Assembly: GCF_041624475.1 (NCBI RefSeq) | Contig: NZ_JBFJUX010000013.1 | Coordinates: forward strand, 41,588 to 105,587 | Direction: 5' to 3' | From: Litorivivens sp041624475 | Lineage (GTDB): Bacteria; Pseudomonadota; Gammaproteobacteria; Pseudomonadales; Spongiibacteraceae | Length of the DNA: 64,000 nucleotides | Shown: piece by piece, positions 16,283 to 23,112 of the stretch | Layout of the letters: every line of letters begins with the position of its first letter | How positions within the stretch are numbered: position 1 is the first letter of the stretch | The notes under the pieces: generated by a model | What the model was told of the DNA's origin: nothing | The model's input: the letters and a program-made list of their open reading frames with translations, nothing else | Database searches by the model: none | Program-made: the position numbers and the translations under genes

Positions 16283-17208
16283 CAATCGACATTGTCGTCG
16301 CCTTTTTCCTGCTGGGGGTTGCCGCCCGCCTGTTGCAATCCCCCTTCACGATTCCTGAGTCACTCTACAAAAGCCTGACGATTATTCTGATGCTGGCCAT
16401 CGGCCTAAAAGGCGGCATGGCCTTATCGAAACACGCTTCCGGCAACATTTTTTCCCAGTCGCTGTGGGTAGTGAGTCTCGGTCTCATACTGCCGCTTATA
16501 GCCTTCGTGCTCGCTTTTTTCATCGGTCACCTCAAACGCATCGACGCCGCCTCACTGGCGGCCCACTATGGTTCGGTCAGCGTTGGTACCTATGCGGTGG
16601 CTGTTGCGGTTCTTGAAAATCGTCAGATTGACTATGAGGCCTACTTCCCGCTGTTTGTGGTGCTGCTGGAAATGCCGGCCATTGCCGTCGGGCTGGCGCT
16701 GGCAAAGAAACAGACCGGCACCGCGAATCGCAGCCAAGTACTGCACGAGATCTTCCTCAATCAAGGCATGGTGCTCATGACCGGCGGCCTGCTGATCGGT
16801 TACCTGTGTGCCGAGCAGATGGGGCGCATCACACCGCTGTTTATCGATCTGTTCCCGGGGATACTGGCACTGTTCCTGCTGGAAATGGGCATGGTTGCCG
16901 CAGACCGCTTACGCGCATTGAAGGACAGCATCAGCTTCCTGATCACTTTCGCAATCGCCATGCCACTGGTCGGCGCGCTTTTTGGAGCGACTATCAGCCT
17001 GATCATCGCCCTGTCTCACGGCGGCATCGTGCTGCTGGCGGTGCTGGGCGCCAGCGCCTCATATATAGCGGTGCCGGCCGCCATGCGCGCAGCCCTGCCG
17101 GATGCGGATCACGGCCTGTCGATCACCGCGTCTCTGGGCGTGACTTTCCCCTTCAATGTCATCGTCGGCATTCCCCTCTACATTACCCTGGTGGACATGT
17201 ACCTGTAG
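16279..17208 (+). CDS. sbtA: SbtA-type sodium-dependent bicarbonate transporter
   Basis: 309 residues with about ten membrane segments in two inverted halves. Family signatures are KGGMALS near residue 44, AHYGSVSVGTYAVAVAVLE in the middle, and LGASASYIAVPAAMRAALP near the end, which match cyanobacterial SbtA (DUF897). The protein would import HCO3- with Na+ across the inner membrane. It lacks the long cytoplasmic linker of some cyanobacterial forms. It is controlled, by context, by the divergent CbbR-like regulator. In a heterotroph it may feed carboxylases or cyanase; that link is inference. Confidence 0.88.
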   Translation: MTIDIVVAFFLLGVAARLLQSPFTIPESLYKSLTIILMLAIGLKGGMALSKHASGNIFSQSLWVVSLGLILPLIAFVLAFFIGHLKRIDAASLAAHYGSVSVGTYAVAVAVLENRQIDYEAYFPLFVVLLEMPAIAVGLALAKKQTGTANRSQVLHEIFLNQGMVLMTGGLLIGYLCAEQMGRITPLFIDLFPGILALFLLEMGMVAADRLRALKDSISFLITFAIAMPLVGALFGATISLIIALSHGGIVLLAVLGASASYIAVPAAMRAALPDADHGLSITASLGVTFPFNVIVGIPLYITLVDMYL

Positions 17209-17235
17209 TAAACACGACATCTTCCGGTCTGACTG

Positions 17236-17399
17236 TCGACCGGAATTGTCATCGGAGGCGTCACCAAGCTCGACTATAGTCAGAGCCCCAGACGATTACA
17301 TTCGGCTATACCGTCATGGCGGAACAAAAACTCAAGCGTTTCTCTCAGGATGCCGAACCTCCTGCTATTAAAATTATGCAACGCATGAGTCGGATTCAG
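17236..17399 (+). pseudogene. Truncated duplicate of the DUF385 gene, with its upstream region
   Basis: The 80 bases before the ATG at 17316 and the first 28 codons align without gaps to the same segment of the intact gene at 18161-18324. The protein starts MAEQKLKRFSQDAEPPAIKI, against MPDQKLKLFSEEREPAAIKI in the intact copy, and shares MQRMSRIQ. After codon 28 the similarity stops abruptly; the frame runs on to a TAG at 17493-17495, inside the 3' end of the opposite HD-domain gene. This is a broken paralogue whose remainder was lost or replaced. Confidence 0.85.
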
Positions 17400-17464
17400 C
17401 TGGAATTCCGGAATTCGTGTCCCCGGAAGTCGCTGCCGGGAGTCCCGCTGAGCAGTGCCCTAAA

Positions 17465-18043
17465 CTACTGGTCGTCGTCCAGCACTGCCATATAGAGGCT
17501 CTGGCGGGGCTTGGCCATCACCCGGCGCACCATTGGCGCAAACAGGTCCAACGACAGGCGTGGGCGGTCTGCATCAAAGGCCGGGTTGTCATAGCGGGCA
17601 ATAAAACGCTCTGTGTAATCGTAGTATTCGGAATCCTTGTAGTTGTCGCGAAGGTTCCGATCCATACCCAGATGGTGAAAGAAGTTGTAGCCCTGAAAAA
17701 TGCCGTGATGCTTCACCATCCAGTGATTTGCCTCCGACACAAAGGGCTGCAGAATGGCCGCCGCCACATCGGCGTGGTTGTAACTACCCAGCGTGTCACC
17801 GATATCGTGCAGCAGCGCGCACACCACATATTCCTCGTCTTCACCAGCTTCAGCCGCGCGTTCGGCGGTCTGCAGACAATGCTGTAAACGGTCAATCGGG
17901 AAACCTCCACAATCACCGTCGAGCAATTGCATGTGGGCCAGTATTCGTTCGGGCTGGTTGGCCATAAACTTCATCTGCTCTCCGGCGATGATCTGCCAGT
18001 CTTCCTGCGTACTCTCGGTGAAAGATTTGAATTGGGTTTTCAT
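17465..18043 (-). CDS. HD-domain protein, PhnZ/TmpB-like possible mixed-valence di-iron oxygenase
   Basis: 192 residues. The HD signature is seen as LQHCLQTAERAAEAGEDEEY followed by VVCALLHDIGDTLG, then VKHHG and YDNPAFD, giving the H...HD...H...D ligand series. This layout and the length resemble the PhnZ/TmpB/MIOX-like HD oxygenases rather than nucleotide phosphohydrolases. The substrate is unknown; a quaternary amine or phosphonate is possible, and the BCCT transporter downstream is compatible with that, but no TmpA/PhnY-type hydroxylase gene is nearby. The gene lies between the two copies of the DUF385 duplication, so it probably arrived with that rearrangement. Confidence 0.75.
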   Translation of the reverse strand: MKTQFKSFTESTQEDWQIIAGEQMKFMANQPERILAHMQLLDGDCGGFPIDRLQHCLQTAERAAEAGEDEEYVVCALLHDIGDTLGSYNHADVAAAILQPFVSEANHWMVKHHGIFQGYNFFHHLGMDRNLRDNYKDSEYYDYTERFIARYDNPAFDADRPRLSLDLFAPMVRRVMAKPRQSLYMAVLDDDQ

Positions 18044-18160
18044 AGCTCGCTCCCGCTTAATGGCAATAGTTTGCTGTGACGCAAATAGGGATTATGCTGA
18101 TTGCCGATATTTCTAGAACCTTACCACGGGCACCCTAGTCTGCCACCTCCCAAGCCCTTA

Positions 18161-18324
18161 TCGACCGGAATTGTCATTGGAGGCATCCCGAAGCTCCACC
18201 ATAATCGGACCTACACTCGATCACATTCGGTAATACAGTCATGCCCGACCAGAAGCTCAAGCTCTTCTCCGAGGAACGTGAACCCGCTGCCATCAAAATC
18301 ATGCAGCGCATGAGCCGCATTCAG
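18161..18324 (+). repeat. Intact copy of the 164-bp duplicated segment
   Basis: This segment covers 80 upstream bases and 28 codons of the DUF385 gene and aligns gap-free with 17236-17399. The two share long exact blocks such as TCGACCGGAATTGTCAT and ACATTCGG. Divergence is spread over the segment, so the duplication is not recent. Confidence 0.85.
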
Positions 18325-18726
18325 GCCTGGGTATTCAAGAAAAGCGGCGGCCGCTTGATGCGCACCTTTTTCTTTATGTCGCCGGTGGGCATTCTGACCT
18401 GCAAGGGCCGTAAATCCGGTGAGTGGCGCGAGGTGTGCCTGGTCTACGGCGAGGTCGATGACAAGATTGTGCTGATCGCCTCCAAGGCGGGCTGCGCCGG
18501 CCATCCAGCCTGGTACTACAACCTCACCGCCAACCCCGAGTGCACCATGCAAGTTGGCCGTAAGCCGGTGGCGATGGTGGCCCGTGAAGCCGAAGGCGAG
18601 GAAAAGACCTACCTCTGGGGTAAGATGATGGAGATCTACAAAGGTTTTGACGACTATCAGGAGCGCGCCGCAGCGGTCTCAGGCCGCGTTATTCCCCTGA
18701 TGGTGTTGGAGCCTGCGAACGCCTAG
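18241..18726 (+). CDS. DUF385 family (deazaflavin-type nitroreductase/quinone reductase fold) protein
   Basis: 161 residues. The split beta-barrel pattern is seen as FFFMSPVGILTCKGRKSGEWREVCLVYG, then IASKAGCAGHPAWYYNLTANPECTMQVGRK, ending SGRVIPLMVLEP. These match the DUF385/Ddn family (GRKSG and the HPxWxxNLxAxP motif). Actinobacterial members use cofactor F420; whether this proteobacterial protein binds F420, flavin or haem is unknown. An N-terminal amphipathic stretch of about 35 residues precedes the fold. A truncated paralogue lies upstream. Confidence 0.82.
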   Translation: MPDQKLKLFSEEREPAAIKIMQRMSRIQAWVFKKSGGRLMRTFFFMSPVGILTCKGRKSGEWREVCLVYGEVDDKIVLIASKAGCAGHPAWYYNLTANPECTMQVGRKPVAMVAREAEGEEKTYLWGKMMEIYKGFDDYQERAAAVSGRVIPLMVLEPANA

Positions 18727-18825
18727 GGCACCCTGCACCTCTCCCCTTTCATTCCTGCCGCCAGTGCTTTAGGGTGTTTCTCTTCACTGCATAAATAAAA
18801 ATCACCGAAATTCAGGGAGATAAGC

Positions 18826-20904
18826 ATGCCTCAGGGGAAAAGTGCGGGAAGCCAGCAGCGTCGAACAGGCAGCTCCAGCATTCTTGTTCCGGTGTTTGTA
18901 CCCGCCGTCGTCGTGATTTTGCTGCTGGTGATCGGCACGATCAGCAATCCCGAGCTGGCCGGTAATGCGTTCAGCGCCACCCTGCGCTATATCACCGACA
19001 CTTTCGGCTGGTTCTACATGCTGTCGGTGGCTTTCTTCCTCATCTTTATCGTCGGCATTGCCTTTACCAATTGGGGCCATATCAAACTGGGGCCGGATCA
19101 CGCTGACCCGCAGTACAGCTTCCCGGCCTGGTTCGCCATGCTGTTTTCCGCTGGCTACGGTATTGCTCTGCTGTTTTTTGGTGTGGCCGAACCCGTGTTG
19201 CACTATGCCTCGCCGCCCACCGGGGCCGGGGAAACCGTAGACGCCGCCAAGCAGGCCATGCAGATCGCCTTCTTTCACTGGGGCTTTCATATCTGGGCCA
19301 TCTACGGGCTGGTGGCGCTGGTACTGGGCTACTTCGCTTTTCGCCACGGCCTGCCGCTGTCTATGCGCTCAGCCCTGTACCCGCTGATCGGCGACAAAAT
19401 CTACGGCCCGATCGGGCATGCGGTCGATGTATTCGCCATCCTCGGCACCCTGTTTGGTATCGCCACCACCCTTGGCCTGTCTGTGGCGCAAATCAATGCG
19501 GGCCTGAATTATCTGTGGCCGAGTATTCCGGTAAGCACGACGGTGCAAATTGTCAGCATCGCTTTGATCACCAGCTTGGCGATCCTCTCGGTGGTGGCGG
19601 GCATGGACAAGGGGATAAAACGCCTGTCCATTGTGAATATGGTGTTGGCCGTTACTCTGATGCTGTTTGTGTTTATTGCCGGGCCAACCATCCATATTCT
19701 CGAGAGCTTCCTGCAAAACACCGGCAGCTACCTCAACTTTATCGTCGAGCGCACCTTCAACCTCCAGGCCTATACCCGCAGTGACTGGATTGGCAACTGG
19801 ACCCTGTTTATTTTTGGCTGGACCATCGCCTGGGCACCCTTTGTCGGGCTGTTCGTAGCCAAGATCAGTCGTGGCCGCACCATCCGTGAATTTGTGGTGG
19901 GTGTGATGCTGGTGCCGACCATCTTTACCTTTTTATGGTTTTCCGTCTTCGGGAACACCGCCCTGCACAAGATCATGAACGAGGGCTACACCACACTTAT
20001 TGGTCAGGTTCAGGCCGACCACGCCGTCGCCCTGTTCAAGCTGTATGAGATTCTGCCCTTTTCCTCGATCGTATCGCTGATCACAGTACTTTTGATCATT
20101 ACCTTCTTTGTCACCTCCTCGGACTCCGGCTCGCTGGTAGTTGATTCACTGGCCTCAGGCGGCGCTCTCGAGTCGCCGGTCTGGCAGCGGATATTCTGGG
20201 CAACCACCGAAGGTGCCGTCGCAGCGGTACTGCTCCTCGCCGGCGGCCTAAGCGCATTGCAGACCATGACTATCGCCAGTGCCCTGCCCTTCTCCATTAT
20301 CATGATCATTTCCGCACTGGGGATGTGGCGAGCGTTGGTGATTGAAGGCCATCATCACCGCAGCCTGCAGCTGGAAATCCAGAACCGCTTCAGTGGTACC
20401 AGTGGACGCGGACTTTGGAAGCGTCGGCTGATGGGGCTGGTCACCTTTCCCGACAAAGCGGAAGTGCAGGACTTTATCGCCACCACCGTGACGAAAGCCA
20501 TGCTGCGGGTACAGCGCGAGCTGGCCAAGCAAGACTGGCAGGCCGAGATGCGCGTAGACGACGAAAATGCCCGGATCTACCTTGAAGTACGCCGCGAAGA
20601 CAAAGTGGATTTCATCTATGAAATTCGGCTCGTCCAACACCAGTTGCCGGACTATGCCTTCCCTGAAATGTCCCACGGCAAGGAGAGCGATCGGATTTAC
20701 TATCGGGCAGAGGTATTTCTGCGACTCGGCGGTCAGTCCTATGATATTTTCGGTTTCGACCAGCACGACATCATCATCGACATCCTCGACAAGTTTGAAA
20801 AACACCTGATTTTTCTGGAGATCTCCCCCGGCAACCTGCCGTGGAATATGGTGGAACACGATGAGATGCTGAACAACCAGACCGAAGCGGACCTCCGAAC
20901 CTGA
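18826..20904 (+). CDS. BCCT-family choline/betaine/carnitine-type transporter
   Basis: 692 residues, long like BetT. Twelve hydrophobic segments are visible, with the BCCT motif GWTIAWAPFVGLFVAKISRGRTIREFVVGVMLVPTIF in the middle, including the tryptophan-rich substrate site region, and a SDSGSLVVDSLASGG segment. The last 180 residues form a soluble cytoplasmic tail (RELAKQDWQAEMRVDDENARIYLEV), the type used for osmosensing in BetT proteins. The likely substrate is a quaternary amine such as choline or glycine betaine. No bet genes are adjacent. The HD-domain gene upstream could belong to the same metabolism. Confidence 0.9.
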   Translation: MPQGKSAGSQQRRTGSSSILVPVFVPAVVVILLLVIGTISNPELAGNAFSATLRYITDTFGWFYMLSVAFFLIFIVGIAFTNWGHIKLGPDHADPQYSFPAWFAMLFSAGYGIALLFFGVAEPVLHYASPPTGAGETVDAAKQAMQIAFFHWGFHIWAIYGLVALVLGYFAFRHGLPLSMRSALYPLIGDKIYGPIGHAVDVFAILGTLFGIATTLGLSVAQINAGLNYLWPSIPVSTTVQIVSIALITSLAILSVVAGMDKGIKRLSIVNMVLAVTLMLFVFIAGPTIHILESFLQNTGSYLNFIVERTFNLQAYTRSDWIGNWTLFIFGWTIAWAPFVGLFVAKISRGRTIREFVVGVMLVPTIFTFLWFSVFGNTALHKIMNEGYTTLIGQVQADHAVALFKLYEILPFSSIVSLITVLLIITFFVTSSDSGSLVVDSLASGGALESPVWQRIFWATTEGAVAAVLLLAGGLSALQTMTIASALPFSIIMIISALGMWRALVIEGHHHRSLQLEIQNRFSGTSGRGLWKRRLMGLVTFPDKAEVQDFIATTVTKAMLRVQRELAKQDWQAEMRVDDENARIYLEVRREDKVDFIYEIRLVQHQLPDYAFPEMSHGKESDRIYYRAEVFLRLGGQSYDIFGFDQHDIIIDILDKFEKHLIFLEISPGNLPWNMVEHDEMLNNQTEADLRT

Positions 20905-20910
20905 TTAAGT

Positions 20911-20948
20911 GGCCCGCCTAGATGCCGGATTTTCCGGCGTGCCGGGCT
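20911..20948 (+). terminator. Hairpin after the BCCT gene
   Basis: GCCGGA (20924-20929) pairs with TCCGGC (20933-20938) and an outer GCCCG (20912-20916) with CGGGC (20943-20947), giving a long imperfect stem just after the stop codon. A clear T tract is missing, so termination is probable but not certain. Confidence 0.5.
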
Positions 20949-21053
20949 TAAACAGGCATTTCTTGCTTAACGGGCCGCCGCTTGGGCCCGGTTGGCGAGC
21001 CACTGACTGGTTAAATAAACACCATGTTGCTTCTACCGGCCGCCCACTGCCTG

Positions 21054-21059
21054 TATAAT
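21054..21059 (+). promoter_or_regulatory. Consensus -10 box upstream of ppa
   Basis: A perfect TATAAT hexamer lies 70 bases before the ppa ATG. The -35 region at 17-base spacing (TTCTAC) is weak. This is the likely housekeeping sigma-70 promoter of ppa. Confidence 0.55.
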
Positions 21060-21128
21060 GCGCGCCTTTCGACCGTCTGCCGTATTGGGCAGGCAATGCC
21101 TTTTTCACCAACGTATCTGAGGACACCC

Positions 21129-21659
21129 ATGAGCCTGAACGACGTGCCAAGCGGCAAGAATGTACCCGAGGAAATTAACGTAATCATTGAGATCCCGGCC
21201 CACGCTGACCCCATCAAGTACGAAGTGGACAAGGATTCCGGCGCCATTTTCGTTGACCGCTTCATGGCCACCTGCATGCATTACCCCTGCAACTACGGTT
21301 ATGTGCCCAACACCCTGTCAGAAGATGGCGACCCCGTTGACGTGCTGGTTCCGACGCCCTTCCCCCTGCTGGCCGGTTCCGTTATCCGCTGCCGTCCTGT
21401 TGGCGTTCTGAAAATGACCGACGAATCCGGTGTTGATGCCAAACTGCTGGCCGTTCCCGTTACCAAACTGACGCCTATCTACAAGGACGTCGAGCAAGCC
21501 ACAGACCTGCCCGAACTGCTGCGCAACCAGATTCAACATTTCTTTGAGCACTACAAAGATCTGGAACCTGGCAAGTGGGTTAAAGTAGAAGGCTGGGACG
21601 ACGCCGCTGCCGCCAAGCAGGAAATTCTGGATAGCGTTAAGCGCGAGCAAGACAGCTAA
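21129..21659 (+). CDS. ppa: Inorganic pyrophosphatase
   Basis: 176 residues from the ATG at 21129 (MSLNDVPSGKNVPEEINVII), the standard length of bacterial family I pyrophosphatase. Conserved parts include KYEVDKDSGAIFVDRF, MHYPCNYGYVPNTL and DGDPVDVLVPTPFPLLAG, with the metal-binding aspartates of the DGDPxD motif. It hydrolyses pyrophosphate to drive biosynthesis in the cytoplasm. A longer frame upstream has no ribosome site and crosses the promoter. A strong terminator follows. Confidence 0.96.
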   Translation: MSLNDVPSGKNVPEEINVIIEIPAHADPIKYEVDKDSGAIFVDRFMATCMHYPCNYGYVPNTLSEDGDPVDVLVPTPFPLLAGSVIRCRPVGVLKMTDESGVDAKLLAVPVTKLTPIYKDVEQATDLPELLRNQIQHFFEHYKDLEPGKWVKVEGWDDAAAAKQEILDSVKREQDS

Positions 21660-21683
21660 GCCAGACTTACCACTACTCATCGC

Positions 21684-21720
21684 AAAAGCCACCAAGCAGA
21701 AAGCTGCTTGGTGGCTTTTT
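21684..21720 (+). terminator. Rho-independent terminator of ppa
   Basis: GCCACCAAGCAG (21688-21699) pairs perfectly with CTGCTTGGTGGC (21704-21715) around AAAG, flanked by AAAA and a TTTTT tail. It is symmetric enough to act also on the opposite-strand lipase gene. Confidence 0.92.
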
Positions 21721-21776
21721 AGTCTGCGGGTGATGCTCAGGGCTCAGCTAGCCATCACGACAGGGAATCGTCGACA

Positions 21777-22481
21777 TCATTCGATCAGATCAGCCTGCTT
21801 GGTGTAGGTGTAGGCCTGAAGGTAGAAGTGGCCGTACTGGTTGTAGGTGTAGCTGGCATTCTCGCCGGCGATCTGACTCGAATGCACACCACCGACCGTA
21901 CAGTAGCCGGTCGAGCATACCACCTGGTCATACCAGCTCTTGATTGAATAGACTTTGTTGGCAATCGGCTTGCCGTAGAGCCAGTCCAGGAAAGGGCTCG
22001 ATACCGACAGCCCCCAGTAACCGCAGGTCGAGTTCTGAACGTTGTAGGGGTAAGTACCACAGGACCACAGCCCCCGATAAGCCCCCGCAATGCCGACAAA
22101 GGTATCGACGTCGCTCTGAATGCCCAGATAGTTGATCTGCTGAGCCGCCAAAGTCACGCCCATGGAATGACCGATGACATCGATCTTCCCGGTGCACGAG
22201 GCATTAAGCGCGTCGTTCAGGGCATCATAAACCGGTGTTTCTTCCCAGCCGTAATGATTGTTGCAGGCCGGGCAGCTCTTGCTTCCCCAGCTGGGACGAA
22301 AGATCTCAGAACTGCTGTAACCGCGTGAAATCAACTCGTTGTAGGTGTTGTCCCAGTCAGACGGGTAGCCCGCGTTGCCGTGAACCAGAACCACCGCATC
22401 ACGACACTGAGCGTGAACGGCTGTACCAAAGGCCAGCAGCGCAACCACAAGTAGCGCACGGTTCATTATTGTTATTCTCAT
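21777..22481 (-). CDS. Secreted lipase-like alpha/beta hydrolase
   Basis: 234 residues with a signal peptide (MNRALLVVALLAFGTAVHA, cleavage likely before QCRD). The oxyanion-hole motif is VVLVHGNAGYPSDWDNTY and the nucleophile elbow is GHSMG, as in class 2 lipases related to Bacillus LipA. Several cysteine pairs (SCPAC, CGTYPYNVQNSTCGYW, CSTGYC) suggest disulfides in the periplasm or outside the cell. The catalytic histidine is probably in GGVHSS or YGHFYLQ. Substrate is unknown, probably an ester. GAGGAGAAG precedes the start. Confidence 0.85.
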   Translation of the reverse strand: MRITIMNRALLVVALLAFGTAVHAQCRDAVVLVHGNAGYPSDWDNTYNELISRGYSSSEIFRPSWGSKSCPACNNHYGWEETPVYDALNDALNASCTGKIDVIGHSMGVTLAAQQINYLGIQSDVDTFVGIAGAYRGLWSCGTYPYNVQNSTCGYWGLSVSSPFLDWLYGKPIANKVYSIKSWYDQVVCSTGYCTVGGVHSSQIAGENASYTYNQYGHFYLQAYTYTKQADLIE

Positions 22482-22772
22482 CGTCTTCTCCTCTCGCTTG
22501 TTTCGGCCATGCCTTTAAGCATGGCTCACATTAAAAAGGTAGCTTCTACCGGCAGCGCGTCATCGGTGGTGCCCGTTATGTACGGTGAACGCGGAGCTCT
22601 GGCCTGCACCAGTATTTTGAAACGGGTGAACGCGCCTGAAGACAGCGCAAAAAGACAGCGAGTAAACGATTCCACTGAATCAAAGGCATAGACGCCCCCG
22701 CTTTATTATTGGTTGTTCGGGACTGCTATGCCCTGACTATAGACCGCATTTTCAGGAATTGGCAAGAAAAAT

Positions 22773-22787
22773 CGAACGATCGTTCGT
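22773..22787. promoter_or_regulatory. Palindrome CGAACGATCGTTCG, copy 1
   Basis: A perfect 14-base palindrome at 22773-22786. Its core AACGATCGTTCGT (22775-22787) recurs exactly at 23014-23026. This resembles operators of TetR-family repressors. It lies about 290 bases upstream of the lipase start; the cognate regulator is not evident locally. Confidence 0.55.
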
Positions 22788-22964
22788 ATTTAAATCAATC
22801 GATGAGAATCAGGGAATTGCGTCCGCTCGCAGAAATATCCGGTTGCCCGCGTATGGCAGGAATGGAAGAACGCGAGAAAAAATACTTAAAAACAGATGGT
22901 TATGATGCACATCAGCGAGCTATAGGACTAGACTCCCAAGCTGTATCGCTGACTACAGGGAGGA

Positions 22965-22987
22965 CTCCGCTTCAGCATGAAGCGGAG
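22965..22987 (+). terminator. Perfect 10-bp hairpin in the non-coding stretch
   Basis: CTCCGCTTCA (22965-22974) pairs with TGAAGCGGAG (22978-22987) across a three-base loop, followed by CTTTAAA. It looks like a terminator for a transcript from the left on the plus strand, possibly of a lost gene or a small RNA. Confidence 0.45.
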
Positions 22988-23013
22988 CTTTAAAGGCGCG
23001 CAAGGTAAATATT

Positions 23014-23026
23014 AACGATCGTTCGT
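23014..23026. promoter_or_regulatory. Palindrome AACGATCGTTCGT, copy 2
   Basis: Exact repeat of the 13-base core of the palindrome at 22775-22787, 239 bases away. It lies 87 bases beyond the 3' end of the DUF3604 gene, so it does not sit in an obvious promoter. Confidence 0.5.
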
Positions 23027-23112
23027 GACCAAGCCACCACTAAAACCGGCAAAATCAAACCACTCTCCAGCGCCAGAAACTCCCACCCCAAGGCGTCCGA
23101 CGTCTGACACCA

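Larger units (their letters stand above)
22482..23112. other. 631-bp AT-richer non-coding stretch with palindromes
   Basis: No convincing gene. Short frames occur (for example 22709-22993 on the plus strand, with a TTG start), but without a ribosome site or recognisable motif. The stretch contains two copies of a TetR-like palindrome and one hairpin, listed separately, and the upstream region of the lipase gene. Confidence 0.6.

Noticed and set aside
17465..18726. Insertion sequence as the cause of the DUF385 duplication
   Set aside because: No transposase, terminal inverted repeats or target-site duplications are visible around the HD gene.
22709..22993. 94-codon frame in the non-coding stretch
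   Set aside because: It has a TTG start, no ribosome site, crosses both a palindrome and a hairpin and has no recognisable motif.
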